A stretch of DNA of 64,000 nucleotides from Jidongwangia harbinensis (GTDB lineage Bacteria > Actinomycetota > Actinomycetes > Mycobacteriales > Micromonosporaceae). Positions 16,032-24,626 of this stretch are shown piece by piece (position 1 is the first letter of the stretch; each line of letters starts with the position of its first letter). Both the position numbers and the translations under genes were made by a program. The notes under the pieces were generated by a model, which worked only from the letters and a program-made list of their open reading frames with translations, did not search any database and had not been told where the DNA came from. The stretch spans positions 124,001-188,000 of the forward strand of contig NZ_JAIWNC010000001.1 of NCBI RefSeq assembly GCF_020216025.1. Direction: 5' to 3'.

Positions 16032-16946
16032 CTACCAGCCCAGCACGTCGGCGAGATAGGCCCGGGCCCGTTTGGCGTACTCCAGCGGGACGGCCCGGTT
16101 CGGGTCCTGCTCGGCCTCGACGACCAGCCATCCCCGGTAGCCGGCGTCGGCGAGCACCTCCAGGATGGGCCGGAAGTCGATCGCGCCGTCACCGGGCACG
16201 GTGAAGACGCCGAGTTCGATGCCGTCCTGGAACGACAGGCCCTCCTCGCGCACCCGGCTCACCGCCTCCGGCCGGATGCTCTTGAGATGGACGTGGCCGA
16301 TCCGGTCCGCGTGGGCCCGGGCCAGGTCCAGCGGATCGTCGCCGGCGAACGCGATGTGGGCGGTGTCGAGCAGCAGGGAGACCAGGGCCGGATCGGTCGA
16401 GGCCATCAGCCGGTCGACGTCGGCCCGGGTCATCACGCCGGTGCCCATGTGGTGGTGGTAGCTGAGCCGCATCCCGGCCGAGTTGGCGATCTTGCCCAGT
16501 TCCTCCAGGCCGGACGTCAGGGCGTCCCACTGCGCGTCGGTGAACACCGGCCGGTTGGCGAACACGTCGATCGGCAGCAGGTGCGACGAGGCGCCGAACT
16601 CGGCCACCACCAGCTCGGTCCCGCCCAGCGCCTTGACGTGGGCGAGGGTCTCCTCGAAACTCTCGATCGTCTTCTGGCGCATCTTGCCGATCGTGAAGTA
16701 GGTGCTCGTCCACGGCTCGGAGATCTGCAGGCCCCGCAGGTCCAGGGCGGCCTTGAGGACGGCGGTGTCGGTGGGGTACTTGTGCCCGATGCTGCAGCCC
16801 TGGAAGCCGGCGAGTGCCATCTCGCTGACCGCCTGGCCGAACGGGATGCCGGCGTCGATGGCCGGGAAATCGTCGTTCCACCAGAGGGTGCAGCAGACGC
16901 CCAACTTGACCTTGTCCGGGCCCAGGCGGTCGGCCAGTGTTGTCAT
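16032..16946 (-). CDS. Inosose dehydratase-like TIM-barrel enzyme (IolE family)
   Basis: 304 aa, the length expected for IolE. It begins DKVKLGVCCTLWWNDDFPAI, close to the IolE N-terminus, and has AGFQGCSIGHKYPTD, GMRLSYHHHMGTGVM, VSLLLDTAHIAFAGDDPL, IGHVHLKSIRPEAV and GWLVVEAEQDPN, the metal- and substrate-binding strands. IolE dehydrates 2-keto-myo-inositol. It is first in the operon, with a strong GGAGGAAAC site before the ATG at 16946. The usual iol partners (IolB, C, D, G) are absent, so the substrate may be a different keto-cyclitol or keto-sugar. Confidence 0.85.
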   Translation of the reverse strand: MTTLADRLGPDKVKLGVCCTLWWNDDFPAIDAGIPFGQAVSEMALAGFQGCSIGHKYPTDTAVLKAALDLRGLQISEPWTSTYFTIGKMRQKTIESFEETLAHVKALGGTELVVAEFGASSHLLPIDVFANRPVFTDAQWDALTSGLEELGKIANSAGMRLSYHHHMGTGVMTRADVDRLMASTDPALVSLLLDTAHIAFAGDDPLDLARAHADRIGHVHLKSIRPEAVSRVREEGLSFQDGIELGVFTVPGDGAIDFRPILEVLADAGYRGWLVVEAEQDPNRAVPLEYAKRARAYLADVLGW

Positions 16947-17043
16947 GGCGGTGTTTCCTCCGGATCAGGAACGGTACGAACCTGGACGAGAAGGTCATCC
17001 TCTCAAGCCGGGGAGCCCGTTTCTGCGTTTTGCCCACACCCGC

Positions 17044-17631
17044 TCAGCGGGCCGCGCAGAAGGCGCGCAGGGCCGTTTCGTCGGCCGGGGCCATCCACTC
17101 GTACGTGCCGCGCAGCTGGTCCGCGCGTTGGTCGACGGTGGTGACCGTCGCCGCCATGTCGCCCCAGGGCATGCCGATGTGCAGCAACGTCCGCACGATG
17201 CCGGGCGGCAGGTGGACGCCCCCGGCGGGCGCGGCGCGCAGCAGCAGGCCGCTGGTGGACACGTCCTCGACCTGGCCGGACACCGCCACCAGCCGGCGGC
17301 CCGGTTCGCCGTCGAGCTGGACGGTGCCGGTGGCGGCGTACGTGCCGGGGCGCCGGGCCGCACCGCGCCGCTGGACCACGTCGGTGGGCGGCTCGCCGGT
17401 CGGGGTCAGGACGCCGTCGCGCAGTTCCGCCTCGACCCAGGTGACGCCGGCGTTGCTGACCAGTTCGAGGATGCCGAAGCGGCGGGTGCCCGGGCCGTCC
17501 GGGCTGAGCACCGCGATCGGCGGCAGCTCGGCCACGAACTCCGCGCCGGCCTCGGCCAGCACGATCAGCGCCAGCGGCTGCTCACCCGGGCACCGCAGCA
17601 GGAGCGTGCTGCCCGCCGGCACCGTGATCAT
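17044..17631 (-). CDS. PilZ-domain protein (probable c-di-GMP effector)
   Basis: 195 aa from the ATG at 17631 with GGGAGA upstream. An N-terminal YcgR-like beta domain (MITVPAGSTLLLRCPG) precedes a PilZ domain. The PilZ signature is visible as RRGAARRP at about residue 93 and VEDVSTSGLLLR about 35 residues on (D-x-S-x-x-G), the two c-di-GMP contact motifs. Cytoplasmic, no TM. No motility or cellulose genes lie nearby, so the output is unknown. It stands alone, 97 bases upstream of the IolE-type operon start and 128 bases after the cupin gene. Confidence 0.8.
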   Translation of the reverse strand: MITVPAGSTLLLRCPGEQPLALIVLAEAGAEFVAELPPIAVLSPDGPGTRRFGILELVSNAGVTWVEAELRDGVLTPTGEPPTDVVQRRGAARRPGTYAATGTVQLDGEPGRRLVAVSGQVEDVSTSGLLLRAAPAGGVHLPPGIVRTLLHIGMPWGDMAATVTTVDQRADQLRGTYEWMAPADETALRAFCAAR

Positions 17632-17759
17632 GATGTCTCCCGCTCGTCGGGTCGGCTCCCCGGACGAACGGTGGCACGGCCGCGGGCCGGCCGGCGGCAC
17701 GACGCCGGACCGTCACACGTCCGGCGTACGCCGTGCCGCTCCGGCCGGCCCGCGACCGG

Positions 17760-18260
17760 TCAGAGGAACTCGCTGCGGTAGGTCTCGGCCAGTTCCCCCG
17801 CGCGGCGCCGCCGGTCGGCCCGCTCCTCGTCGGTGAGCTGCGGCGGCGGCGCGTCCCAGCCGTCGACGACGTCGCCGATCCGCAGGAAGAACTCGTCCTG
17901 GCCGGCCGGGGTGCACATGCAGAGCATGCGGGCCGGCGCACCGGAGACGTTGCGGAAGAAGTGCGGCGCGTTGGCCGGGATGTTGACCGTGGATCCGGCG
18001 CGCACGGTGTGCTTGTCACCGCGGAAGGTGAACTCGATCTCCCCTTCCAGGATGGTGAACATCTCCTCGAAGTCGTGCCGGTGCGGCGGCGGGCCGCCGC
18101 CGTCGGGCACGCGCATCTCGATCAGGCAGTACCGGCCGCCGGTCTGCGCACCGGTGATCAGCATGGCGTACGTGTTGCCCACCAGGGACACGAACGTGGT
18201 GGCGGGATCGCCGGGGTCCGCCACGGTCAGCGAACGTGCCGGATCGTCGTCGGGGATCAT
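17760..18260 (-). CDS. Cupin-domain protein
   Basis: 166 aa with the two cupin motifs: PPPHRHDFEEMFTILEGEIEF (G-x5-H-x-H-x3-4-E pattern) and VNIPANAPHFFRN (PxxxxH). It should bind one metal in a beta-barrel. The C-terminal 40 residues (DEERADRRRRAGELAETYRSEF) are helical and charged. It lies 44 bases after a quinone oxidoreductase, probably in the same operon. Similar pairs are common in actinomycetes under stress regulators. Reaction unknown; it could be a small dioxygenase or a ligand-binding protein. Confidence 0.85.
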   Translation of the reverse strand: MIPDDDPARSLTVADPGDPATTFVSLVGNTYAMLITGAQTGGRYCLIEMRVPDGGGPPPHRHDFEEMFTILEGEIEFTFRGDKHTVRAGSTVNIPANAPHFFRNVSGAPARMLCMCTPAGQDEFFLRIGDVVDGWDAPPPQLTDEERADRRRRAGELAETYRSEFL

Positions 18261-18304
18261 CGTTGGCCCTCTCTTCGCGGATTCGGTTCGACGAGCCGGC
18301 CGGC

Positions 18305-19243
18305 TCAGACCGTGACGGTGACCTTGCCGGCCGGCAGCGTGCCGGCCGCGGCCCGGGCGTGCAGCGCGGCGAGGTCGGCCAGCGGGACCCGTTCGGCGAT
18401 GCCGATCCGCAGCCGCCCGGCGTCCACATCGGACACCAGCCCGGCGAGCTGGTCGCGGTCGCTGCGGACGAACAGGTTGATCCCGGTGACGCCGCGGGCG
18501 TCGTCGGCCGGGGCGGGCATCCACACCGTCGTGTTCACCAGCGTGCCGCCGTCCCGGATGAGGGTGACGAGCGCGCCGAGCCGTGCCGGGTCGACCGGGG
18601 CCAGGTTGAGCACGACGTCGACCGGCTCGGTCACCTCGGCGGTGACGTCGGCGGCGGTGTGGTCGATGACCTGGTCGGCGCCGGCCGCCCGGACGCGCGC
18701 CCCGCTGCGCGGTCCGGCGGTGGCGATGACGTGCGCGCCGGCGTGGTGGGCCAGCTGCACGGCGTAGTCGCCGACCGCTCCACCGGCGCCGTTGATCAGC
18801 ACACGCTGCCCGGCGGTCAGCTTGGCGTGGTCGAACAGCGCCTGCCACGCGGTGAGGCCGACCAGCGGCAGCGCGGCGGCGTCGGCCAGCGGAACCGTGG
18901 CCGGCGCCGCGGTCAGGGCCTCGGCCGGTGCGACCACGTACTCGACGGCCGCGCCGGCACCGGTCATCGGCAGGAACCCGATCACCCGGTCACCGACCGC
19001 GACGCCGTCGGCCCCCGGGCCCAGCGCGTCGACGGTGCCGGCCACGTCGATGCCCGGGGTGTGCGGCAGTTCGACGGGGATCGGTCCCCGCATGTTGCCG
19101 CCGCGGATGTTCGCGTCGACGCCGTTGAACGTGGTCGCGGCCACCCGCAACCGCACCTGCCCGGCACCCGGGACGGGCTGGTCGACGTCCTCGTAGCGCA
19201 GGACGTCCGGGCCGCCGAACTCGTGGAAACGTACTGCCTTCAT
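18305..19243 (-). CDS. NADP-dependent quinone oxidoreductase (MDR superfamily)
   Basis: 312 aa with the MDR fold: N-terminal MKAVRFHEFGGPDVLRYEDV, GroES-like VAGTVDALGPGADGVAVGDRVIGF and the NADPH Rossmann region VLINGAGGAVGDYAVQLAHHAGAHVIATA (GxGxxG-like AGGAVG). Structural-zinc cysteines are absent, as in zeta-crystallin/QOR enzymes. It likely reduces quinones or enones. It is co-transcribed with the cupin. A perfect 7-bp inverted repeat 24 bases before its ATG suggests control by a dimeric repressor such as MarR or HxlR, not encoded adjacently. Confidence 0.88.
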   Translation of the reverse strand: MKAVRFHEFGGPDVLRYEDVDQPVPGAGQVRLRVAATTFNGVDANIRGGNMRGPIPVELPHTPGIDVAGTVDALGPGADGVAVGDRVIGFLPMTGAGAAVEYVVAPAEALTAAPATVPLADAAALPLVGLTAWQALFDHAKLTAGQRVLINGAGGAVGDYAVQLAHHAGAHVIATAGPRSGARVRAAGADQVIDHTAADVTAEVTEPVDVVLNLAPVDPARLGALVTLIRDGGTLVNTTVWMPAPADDARGVTGINLFVRSDRDQLAGLVSDVDAGRLRIGIAERVPLADLAALHARAAAGTLPAGKVTVTV

Positions 19244-19266
19244 CGTGGATCTCACCTTCGGTGTTT

Positions 19267-19282
19267 GCTTCGAAGTCGAAGC
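19267..19282 (-). promoter_or_regulatory. Candidate operator for the quinone oxidoreductase-cupin operon
   Basis: Perfect inverted repeat GCTTCGA-AG-TCGAAGC lies 24 bases upstream of the ATG at 19243. The position and symmetry suit a dimeric repressor site. Confidence 0.4.
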
Positions 19283-19385
19283 TACGACCCACCCTGCCCC
19301 GCACCGCGGCCCGGGTGCCACGCCGCGCGGTGCTCACCGGTGCCCAGCAGTGCCCGCGCGCGCCCGCCGGCCCGGGCCGGTCCGC

Positions 19386-21386
19386 TCAGCCCATCCGGCG
19401 CCGCAACTGCTCGACGAGTCGCTCCCGGGCCAGGGCGAGATGCCGCCGGTACGTACCGTAGGGCACGCCCAGCCGCCGGGCGGCCGCCTTGTGGGTGCGG
19501 GACGCCGAGAGGTACGTGGCGGTCAGCGCCTCGTGCGCCTTCACCCCCGCCGGATCCACCTGCAGCGCGTCGAGGGCGGCCGTGATGGCGCCGCGCAGGT
19601 CCGCCACGGGATCGTCCGAGCCCGGCGACACGAGGCGCGAGCGGAGCAGGGCGCTGGTGGCGAACTCCCGCGGAGCGTGCCAGGTGCGCAGTGCCTCGAC
19701 CACGGCCTCCTCGAACGCGGCACCGGACGGCCCGTCCCGGCCGGGCGCGGCGTCGGTCCATCCGGCCGAGGGCACGATCCCGGCGCGGGCCCGGTGTTCC
19801 ACCCACCGCTCCACCGGCTGCCGCCGCCAGTCCCGGCCGAAGACGTGCTGCTTGCGCCCGCCGACGTCCGCCGACACGACCTCCTGCAGGCCGGCCGTGC
19901 CGAAGTAGCCCCGCACCCGGTCGGCGTCCGCCACCACGGCGAAACTCATCGCGCGTCCGCGGGCCCGCATGTCGCCCGCGACGGCACGCCGGCCGATCAG
20001 ATCCATCAGCGGCGAGGCCCGCTCCGCCCGGCCGGACTGCACGGCGAAGCGGCGTACGCTCAGGTGTTCGCCGGGCTCCAGCGGAGCGGTCGCTCCCACG
20101 AAGTCCCAGAGGGCCGCGACGACCGGGTCCGCGGCCCGGTCCTCCGGCGACGGTGCCTCCAGCTGAAGGAAGGACACGAACGCGACGGGCGCGGCGGAGC
20201 CCGCATAGCGGTAGACGCGGAACCCCTCCGGCTGGCGGCCCGCCCAGTGGGCGACCGCGGCCGCCGCCTCCGGGCCGTCCTCCTGCTGCGCCATGCGCCG
20301 CACGGCGGGCACGTCGGCCGGCCGCAGCGGCGAGTCCTCGACGTGCGGGTACGGCCGCCAGTCGTACCGTTCGTCCGGGCCGCAGTCGGCACGGAACAGG
20401 AACATCCACTCGGCGACCCGCAGCAACGCGTCGCTCTCCGAGGCGCGGCGGGCGGCGTGCAGGCCGGCGACCGAGACGCGTACCCGGATCTCCTCGTAGC
20501 GGTCGGGATCCCGCCAGCGCAGGTCCGCGGCCAGCGCGGAACGCACCGCGTCGTGCGGATGCAGCCCTTCCGGGGTGGCCTCGACGTACGGCAGCTGGCG
20601 CAGCCAGGGGAACACGGCGGCGGCGTCCTCGTCGCCCAGCACCGCGCGCAGCAGCGACTCGCGCGTGACGTACGCCTGCCCGACGACCTCGAGGGCGCGC
20701 CGGTGCACCGGGCTCGGCAGGTCGCCCACCAGCCGCTCGACCAGGGTGGTGAGGACGTCGCCGGTGGGTTCCCACGGTACGCCGGCGGCGAGCACGGACG
20801 CGGCGAGCGAGAGCGCCAGCGGGTTACCGCCGGCGAAGGCCGCCACCGCGTCACGCTGGTCCGCGGGCACGCCCCGGGCGGCGAGCAGGGCCTCGGACCG
20901 GGCCGGGTCGAGCGGCCGGACGGGCAGCTCGGTGAACAGCTGCGCCCAGCCCGGATCCAGCGACCACTCGGCGTCCGGGGCGGCCCTGCTCGCCAGCACC
21001 ACGACCGCGCCGTCCGCCAGCCGGGGCAGGAAGGTGTCCCGCAACCACGGCTCGAGGACCTGGCTCTGCTCGAACGTGTCGATGAGGAGCACGACGCCGG
21101 GCTCGGCACACGCCAGGGCGGCCGCCTCCGCCAGCCGGCGCGGGTCCGCGTCGAGGTACCGGGCGTCGAGGTGCACCACCCGCCGCCCGGCCAGCTCCGC
21201 CTGCCGGGCGGCGTAGCGCAGCAGCCACGACTTCCCGATGCCGCCGGGGCCGTGCAGGTACGCCACCGGCGGAGCGTCCGCCGCTCCGGACAGCATCCGG
21301 TCGAGCACCGCACGCTCCGGTTCCCGGCCCACCAGTGCCTCGGCGCGTGCCGCCGCCAGCCTCCCGGACAGTCCCGTCGTACCCAA
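19386..21386 (-). CDS. STAND-type ATPase with C-terminal helix-turn-helix
   Basis: 666 aa from a TTG at 21386 preceded by GAGAGGGG. An AAA_16/STAND module opens with ALVGREPERAVLDRML and the P-loop LHGPGGIGKSWLL; Walker B is VVLLIDTFE and a sensor strand is VVVLASR. Long helical repeats follow (residues 250-580). The last 60 residues, ALTATYLSASRTHKAAARRLGVPYGTYRRHLALARERL, form a winged or LuxR-like helix-turn-helix. This is the plan of large ATP-dependent regulators (MalT/LAL-like), though shorter. It could sense a ligand through the helical middle. It may regulate the downstream quinone oxidoreductase-cupin operon, 142 bases away. The target is unknown. Confidence 0.8.
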   Translation of the reverse strand: MGTTGLSGRLAAARAEALVGREPERAVLDRMLSGAADAPPVAYLHGPGGIGKSWLLRYAARQAELAGRRVVHLDARYLDADPRRLAEAAALACAEPGVVLLIDTFEQSQVLEPWLRDTFLPRLADGAVVVLASRAAPDAEWSLDPGWAQLFTELPVRPLDPARSEALLAARGVPADQRDAVAAFAGGNPLALSLAASVLAAGVPWEPTGDVLTTLVERLVGDLPSPVHRRALEVVGQAYVTRESLLRAVLGDEDAAAVFPWLRQLPYVEATPEGLHPHDAVRSALAADLRWRDPDRYEEIRVRVSVAGLHAARRASESDALLRVAEWMFLFRADCGPDERYDWRPYPHVEDSPLRPADVPAVRRMAQQEDGPEAAAAVAHWAGRQPEGFRVYRYAGSAAPVAFVSFLQLEAPSPEDRAADPVVAALWDFVGATAPLEPGEHLSVRRFAVQSGRAERASPLMDLIGRRAVAGDMRARGRAMSFAVVADADRVRGYFGTAGLQEVVSADVGGRKQHVFGRDWRRQPVERWVEHRARAGIVPSAGWTDAAPGRDGPSGAAFEEAVVEALRTWHAPREFATSALLRSRLVSPGSDDPVADLRGAITAALDALQVDPAGVKAHEALTATYLSASRTHKAAARRLGVPYGTYRRHLALARERLVEQLRRRMG

Positions 21387-21544
21387 GCCCGGCCCCTCTC
21401 GTCTCGATCATCCTGCCTCGCCGGGACCCGGGACGGTAGCCGACGCGGTGCCGGTCCGCCCGGCCGATCGGCGGCCGGGCCAGGATGGTCGCCTTGCTAG
21501 TCTCCCGGTGTGTCGACCATCCCTCCCGCCGCCCCTGACACACC

Positions 21545-22048
21545 ATGACGCCGAACCCGCGTCGCGCCGTCCGTGCGATCGTGCTCGACGACGACGACCG
21601 CATCCTGCTGTGCCGGTTCGCCTTCCCGCACCCGGCGGTGCCCGGCGAGGCGACGAGCGTGTGGGCGGCACCGGGCGGCGGCATCGAACCCGGCGAGGAC
21701 CCGCTGACGGCCCTGCGCCGCGAACTCCGCGAGGAGACCGGCCTGATCATCGCCGCCGACCCGCCACACGTCTGGCACCAGGAGGTTCTCGGTGCCGGGC
21801 ACGCGCCGGGACACGACGGCATCATCAACGACTACTTCCTCGTCCGCACGAACCACTTCCTGCCTCGCGGCGAGCTGCCCGACGACCAACTCGCCGCCGA
21901 GCACCTGGCCGGGTTCCGCTGGTGGCGGCTGTCCGAGATCGTCGGCCACGCCGGCCCGGAGCTGTTCTCGCCCCGCGACCTCGCCACCCCGTTGACGGCG
22001 CTGCTCACCACGGACCTGCCGGTCCGGCCGGTCCGCCTCGGCCTCTAG
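21545..22048 (+). CDS. NUDIX hydrolase
   Basis: 167 aa with a complete Nudix box, GGGIEPGEDPLTALRRELREETGL (G-x5-E-x7-REUxEExGU), at about residues 41-64. The N-terminus (RRAVRAIVLDDDDRILLCRF) is the usual first strand. The later HFLPRGELPDDQ..FRWWRLSEI is typical of the family. Substrate (NDP-sugar, oxidised nucleotide or other diphosphate) cannot be read from sequence. The ATG at 21545 lacks an obvious ribosome site. Confidence 0.9.
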   Translation: MTPNPRRAVRAIVLDDDDRILLCRFAFPHPAVPGEATSVWAAPGGGIEPGEDPLTALRRELREETGLIIAADPPHVWHQEVLGAGHAPGHDGIINDYFLVRTNHFLPRGELPDDQLAAEHLAGFRWWRLSEIVGHAGPELFSPRDLATPLTALLTTDLPVRPVRLGL

Positions 22049-22081
22049 GTTCCGTCCCGTGGTGGGTGCCGGGCGCCGCCG

Positions 22082-22480
22082 TCAGCGGCGGGACCTCGCG
22101 ATCGCCTCGGCGGTCACCGGGGTGAAAAAATTGATCAGGTTGCCGTCCGGGTCGCGGATCAGCAGGGCCCGGTTGCCCCACGGCATCGTCATGGGGCCGT
22201 TCACGACGTCGTCCACCACGCTCCGCAGGTCCTCGTAGAGCGCGTCGACGTCGTCCACGCGGAACTCGATGATCGCGGTGTGGTTGTCGGCCGGGCGGGC
22301 CGAACCGGCCGCGAACAGCGGGACCGTGCGGGTGCTGCCGATCGCCAGCGTGCCGTGGGCGGTCCGCACCTCGGCGAAGTCCGCGTTGCCCCAGTCCGCC
22401 GGCACACCCGTGACCTTCTCGTAGAAGCCGACGAGACGGTTGATGTCGCCGGTGATGACGCGGATCGAGACGAGATCCAT
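22082..22480 (-). CDS. VOC-family (glyoxalase/bleomycin-resistance-like) protein
   Basis: 132 aa, one vicinal-oxygen-chelate unit: SIRVITGDINRLVGFYEKVTG at the N-terminus, HTAIIEFRVDDVDALYEDL in the middle and GNRALLIRDPDGNLINFFTPV at the end. A dimer would supply the metal site. It diverges from a WYL-domain regulator with a perfect 10-bp palindrome between the two genes, so it is very probably that regulator's target. Role uncertain: detoxification or isomerisation. Confidence 0.88.
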   Translation of the reverse strand: MDLVSIRVITGDINRLVGFYEKVTGVPADWGNADFAEVRTAHGTLAIGSTRTVPLFAAGSARPADNHTAIIEFRVDDVDALYEDLRSVVDDVVNGPMTMPWGNRALLIRDPDGNLINFFTPVTAEAIARSRR

Positions 22481-22534
22481 GATTTCTCCTTGCCCGGTAG
22501 GTCCGTACTGCGGGTCGGCACCCACGCTAGGAGG

Positions 22535-22561
22535 AATACTGGACAGAAACGGTCCAGTATT
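22535..22561. promoter_or_regulatory. Perfect palindromic operator between the VOC and WYL genes
   Basis: AATACTGGAC at 22535-22544 and its exact reverse complement GTCCAGTATT at 22552-22561 flank a 7-base spacer. It lies 19 bases before the WYL regulator ATG and 55 bases before the VOC gene. This suggests autoregulation and control of the VOC gene. Confidence 0.7.
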
Positions 22562-22579
22562 GCCGGTAGAGTCCGGCGC

Positions 22580-23626
22580 ATGGCGCGACCGACGGCCCAG
22601 GTGCTCACGCTGCTCGAGCTTCTGCAGTCCGGCGGCACCCGGACCATGACCGAGCTCGCCGGCCGCCTCGGCGTCGAACCGCGCACCGTGCGGCGCTACG
22701 TGGGTCATCTGATCGACCTCGGCGTGCCGGTCGAATCGGTCCGCGGCCGCTACGGCGGATACCGGCTCGCCGCCGGCTTCCGCCTGCCGCCGCTCATGCT
22801 GAGCGACGACGAAGCCCTGGCCGTGCTCCTCGGCCTGGTTGCCGGCCGGCGCGCCGGGCTGGCGACGACAACGGACACGGGTACGGCCGGCGAGACGGCC
22901 ACCGCGAAGATCCGTCGCGTCCTGCCGTCGCGGATCGCGGACCGGCTGGACGCCGTACTGCAGTCCCTCTCCTTCACCGGCGAGGCCGCCGGCGTTCCCG
23001 CGCCCCGGACGGAGGTCCTGCTCACCGTCGCCGACGCGGTCCGCCACCACCGGCCGATCTCGATCCAGTACACCTCGGGCGACGGCCGGAACAGCACCCG
23101 CACGCTGCATCCGTTCGGGCTGGTCAACCACGCGGGCCGGTGGTATGTCACGGGTGCCGATCCGGCCGTCGAGGACGATCGAACCTTCCGGCTCGACCGC
23201 ATCACCGACGCGCGGACGCTGCCCGGTTCGTTCGCCCCGCCGGCCGGGCTCGTACCCGCGGAACGCCTGCTCACCTCGATGGCGCGGGCCCCGTACCGGC
23301 ACGAGGTGACGCTGCGGATCCAGGGGACGCTCGAGCAGATCCGCCGGCGGCTACCGGCCGGCGTCGCCGAGGTACGCGACGGCGCGGACGAGGGCTGGCA
23401 GGTCGTGGAGATCCGGGCGGAGCGTCTGGACTGGTTGCCCGCGGTGCTCGCCGCGCTCGACCTGCCGTTCGTCGTCGAGCGCCCCGACGACCTGCGCGAC
23501 CGCGTCCTCGCGCTCGCCGACCGGCTGGCGACCTCGGCACGAGCTGGCCGGCAGTCGGATGGACGACAGCGCAACGGTTCCGGCCGGCGTTGCCACGTAT
23601 CGGAACCGCCGGCCGGGGGAGAATGA
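22580..23626 (+). CDS. WYL-domain transcriptional regulator (DeoR-type HTH)
   Basis: 348 aa. The N-terminal winged helix-turn-helix reads TMTELAGRLGVEPRTVRRYVGHLIDLG (residues 25-51). The WYL domain follows, with ISIQYTSGDG..RTLHPFGLVNHAGRWYVTG (about 157-191). The C-terminal WCX extension ends in DDLRDRVLALADRLA, and the last 30 residues are low complexity. Such regulators sense nucleic acid or small ligands, and several control phage defence. Here the divergent VOC gene and the intergenic palindrome indicate a local target. It ends 40 bases before the protease module. Confidence 0.9.
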   Translation: MARPTAQVLTLLELLQSGGTRTMTELAGRLGVEPRTVRRYVGHLIDLGVPVESVRGRYGGYRLAAGFRLPPLMLSDDEALAVLLGLVAGRRAGLATTTDTGTAGETATAKIRRVLPSRIADRLDAVLQSLSFTGEAAGVPAPRTEVLLTVADAVRHHRPISIQYTSGDGRNSTRTLHPFGLVNHAGRWYVTGADPAVEDDRTFRLDRITDARTLPGSFAPPAGLVPAERLLTSMARAPYRHEVTLRIQGTLEQIRRRLPAGVAEVRDGADEGWQVVEIRAERLDWLPAVLAALDLPFVVERPDDLRDRVLALADRLATSARAGRQSDGRQRNGSGRRCHVSEPPAGGE

Positions 23627-23665
23627 GGCGAGCCCCGGGAGCGACGGCGAAGCGGGAGGTGACCG

Positions 23666-24616
23666 GTGACCCTCTGGGACACAGCGCTGGACGGCGCGCC
23701 GGAATGGCACGACCACCTTGCCGCGCTGGACGCGATCGTCGTCCGGATGCGGGACGTCGACCCCGCCGTGCTCTCCGTCGCCGAGAGTCTGGGTTCGACG
23801 GTGGCGGACCGGGTGTCCGACCGGTTCACGGCACCCGCCGGCATCTACGGGTACGGACTCTGGTCGTTGCCCGGGGAGCCACCGCGACCGGCAATCTTCG
23901 TCCAGCCGGGCCTGGCACCGTCCGGCAGCGCCCCCGCTGCGGTGACGCCGGCCGGTTCGTTGCTACGGCAGCTGAGCATGACCGTGCCCGACGGGACGGT
24001 CGCACTGGCCCTGCCACCCCCGCAGCTCCAGCGGGCATCCGGCGCCTCGTCGATCGCGCCGGGGACCTGCGTGACCGTCGGTTCGCGACGCGCCACGCTC
24101 GGTCTGCGGGTTCAGGTCCCCGCCGCCGGTGCGCACCGGGCGATCCTGACCGCGGGCCACGCCGCTCCGGGGCCGGGCGCCCTGGTGCGCGACGAGGCCG
24201 GCGACGTCCTCGGCACCGTGCTGTCCTGCATGGACCTCGACGACGTGCCTCCCGGAGTCGCCACCGCGGATGTCGCGGTCGTCCGGATCGACGACCGGCG
24301 CACCGAGGCCGACACGGACATCGGCCGTCACGTCGACGCCGCCCGCCAGCTGGACGAGGTGCGGCTGGCGAAGGCCGACGCCAGGACGATCGTCCTGGGC
24401 GTCTCGCCGTCGTTCGCGCTCCGGCAGGACTGGGGCAGTTGGGGCCACGTGGCGATCACCGCGGCCGCGATCTCCCGCTCCGGTGACTCCGGCGCACCGG
24501 TCCACCGCGCCGACGGAGCCGTGGTCGGACATGTCGTGGCCGGCTACGGCACCGCCTACAGCCTGATTCAGGATGCCGAATACATCGCGCGCGAGTCCGG
24601 CGCGACACTGCGATGA
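23666..24616 (+). CDS. Intracellular trypsin-like serine protease
   Basis: 316 aa from a GTG at 23666 with GGGAGG upstream. The chymotrypsin-fold triad is complete: His165 in AILTAGHAA, Asp202 in TADVAVVRID and Ser275 in SRSGDSGAPV. The N-terminal 130 residues precede the protease domain and look like a separate domain (WHDHLAALDAIVVRMRD, GIYGYGLWSLP); I do not recognise it. There is no signal peptide, unusual for a trypsin-like enzyme in this group. The next gene, a two-TM protein, starts ten bases after its stop. A subtilase, a CHAT protease and a sigma factor follow within 6 kb, suggesting a proteolytic cascade or conflict system. Confidence 0.88.
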   Translation: MTLWDTALDGAPEWHDHLAALDAIVVRMRDVDPAVLSVAESLGSTVADRVSDRFTAPAGIYGYGLWSLPGEPPRPAIFVQPGLAPSGSAPAAVTPAGSLLRQLSMTVPDGTVALALPPPQLQRASGASSIAPGTCVTVGSRRATLGLRVQVPAAGAHRAILTAGHAAPGPGALVRDEAGDVLGTVLSCMDLDDVPPGVATADVAVVRIDDRRTEADTDIGRHVDAARQLDEVRLAKADARTIVLGVSPSFALRQDWGSWGHVAITAAAISRSGDSGAPVHRADGAVVGHVVAGYGTAYSLIQDAEYIARESGATLR

Positions 24617-24626
24617 GGAGAGCCGG

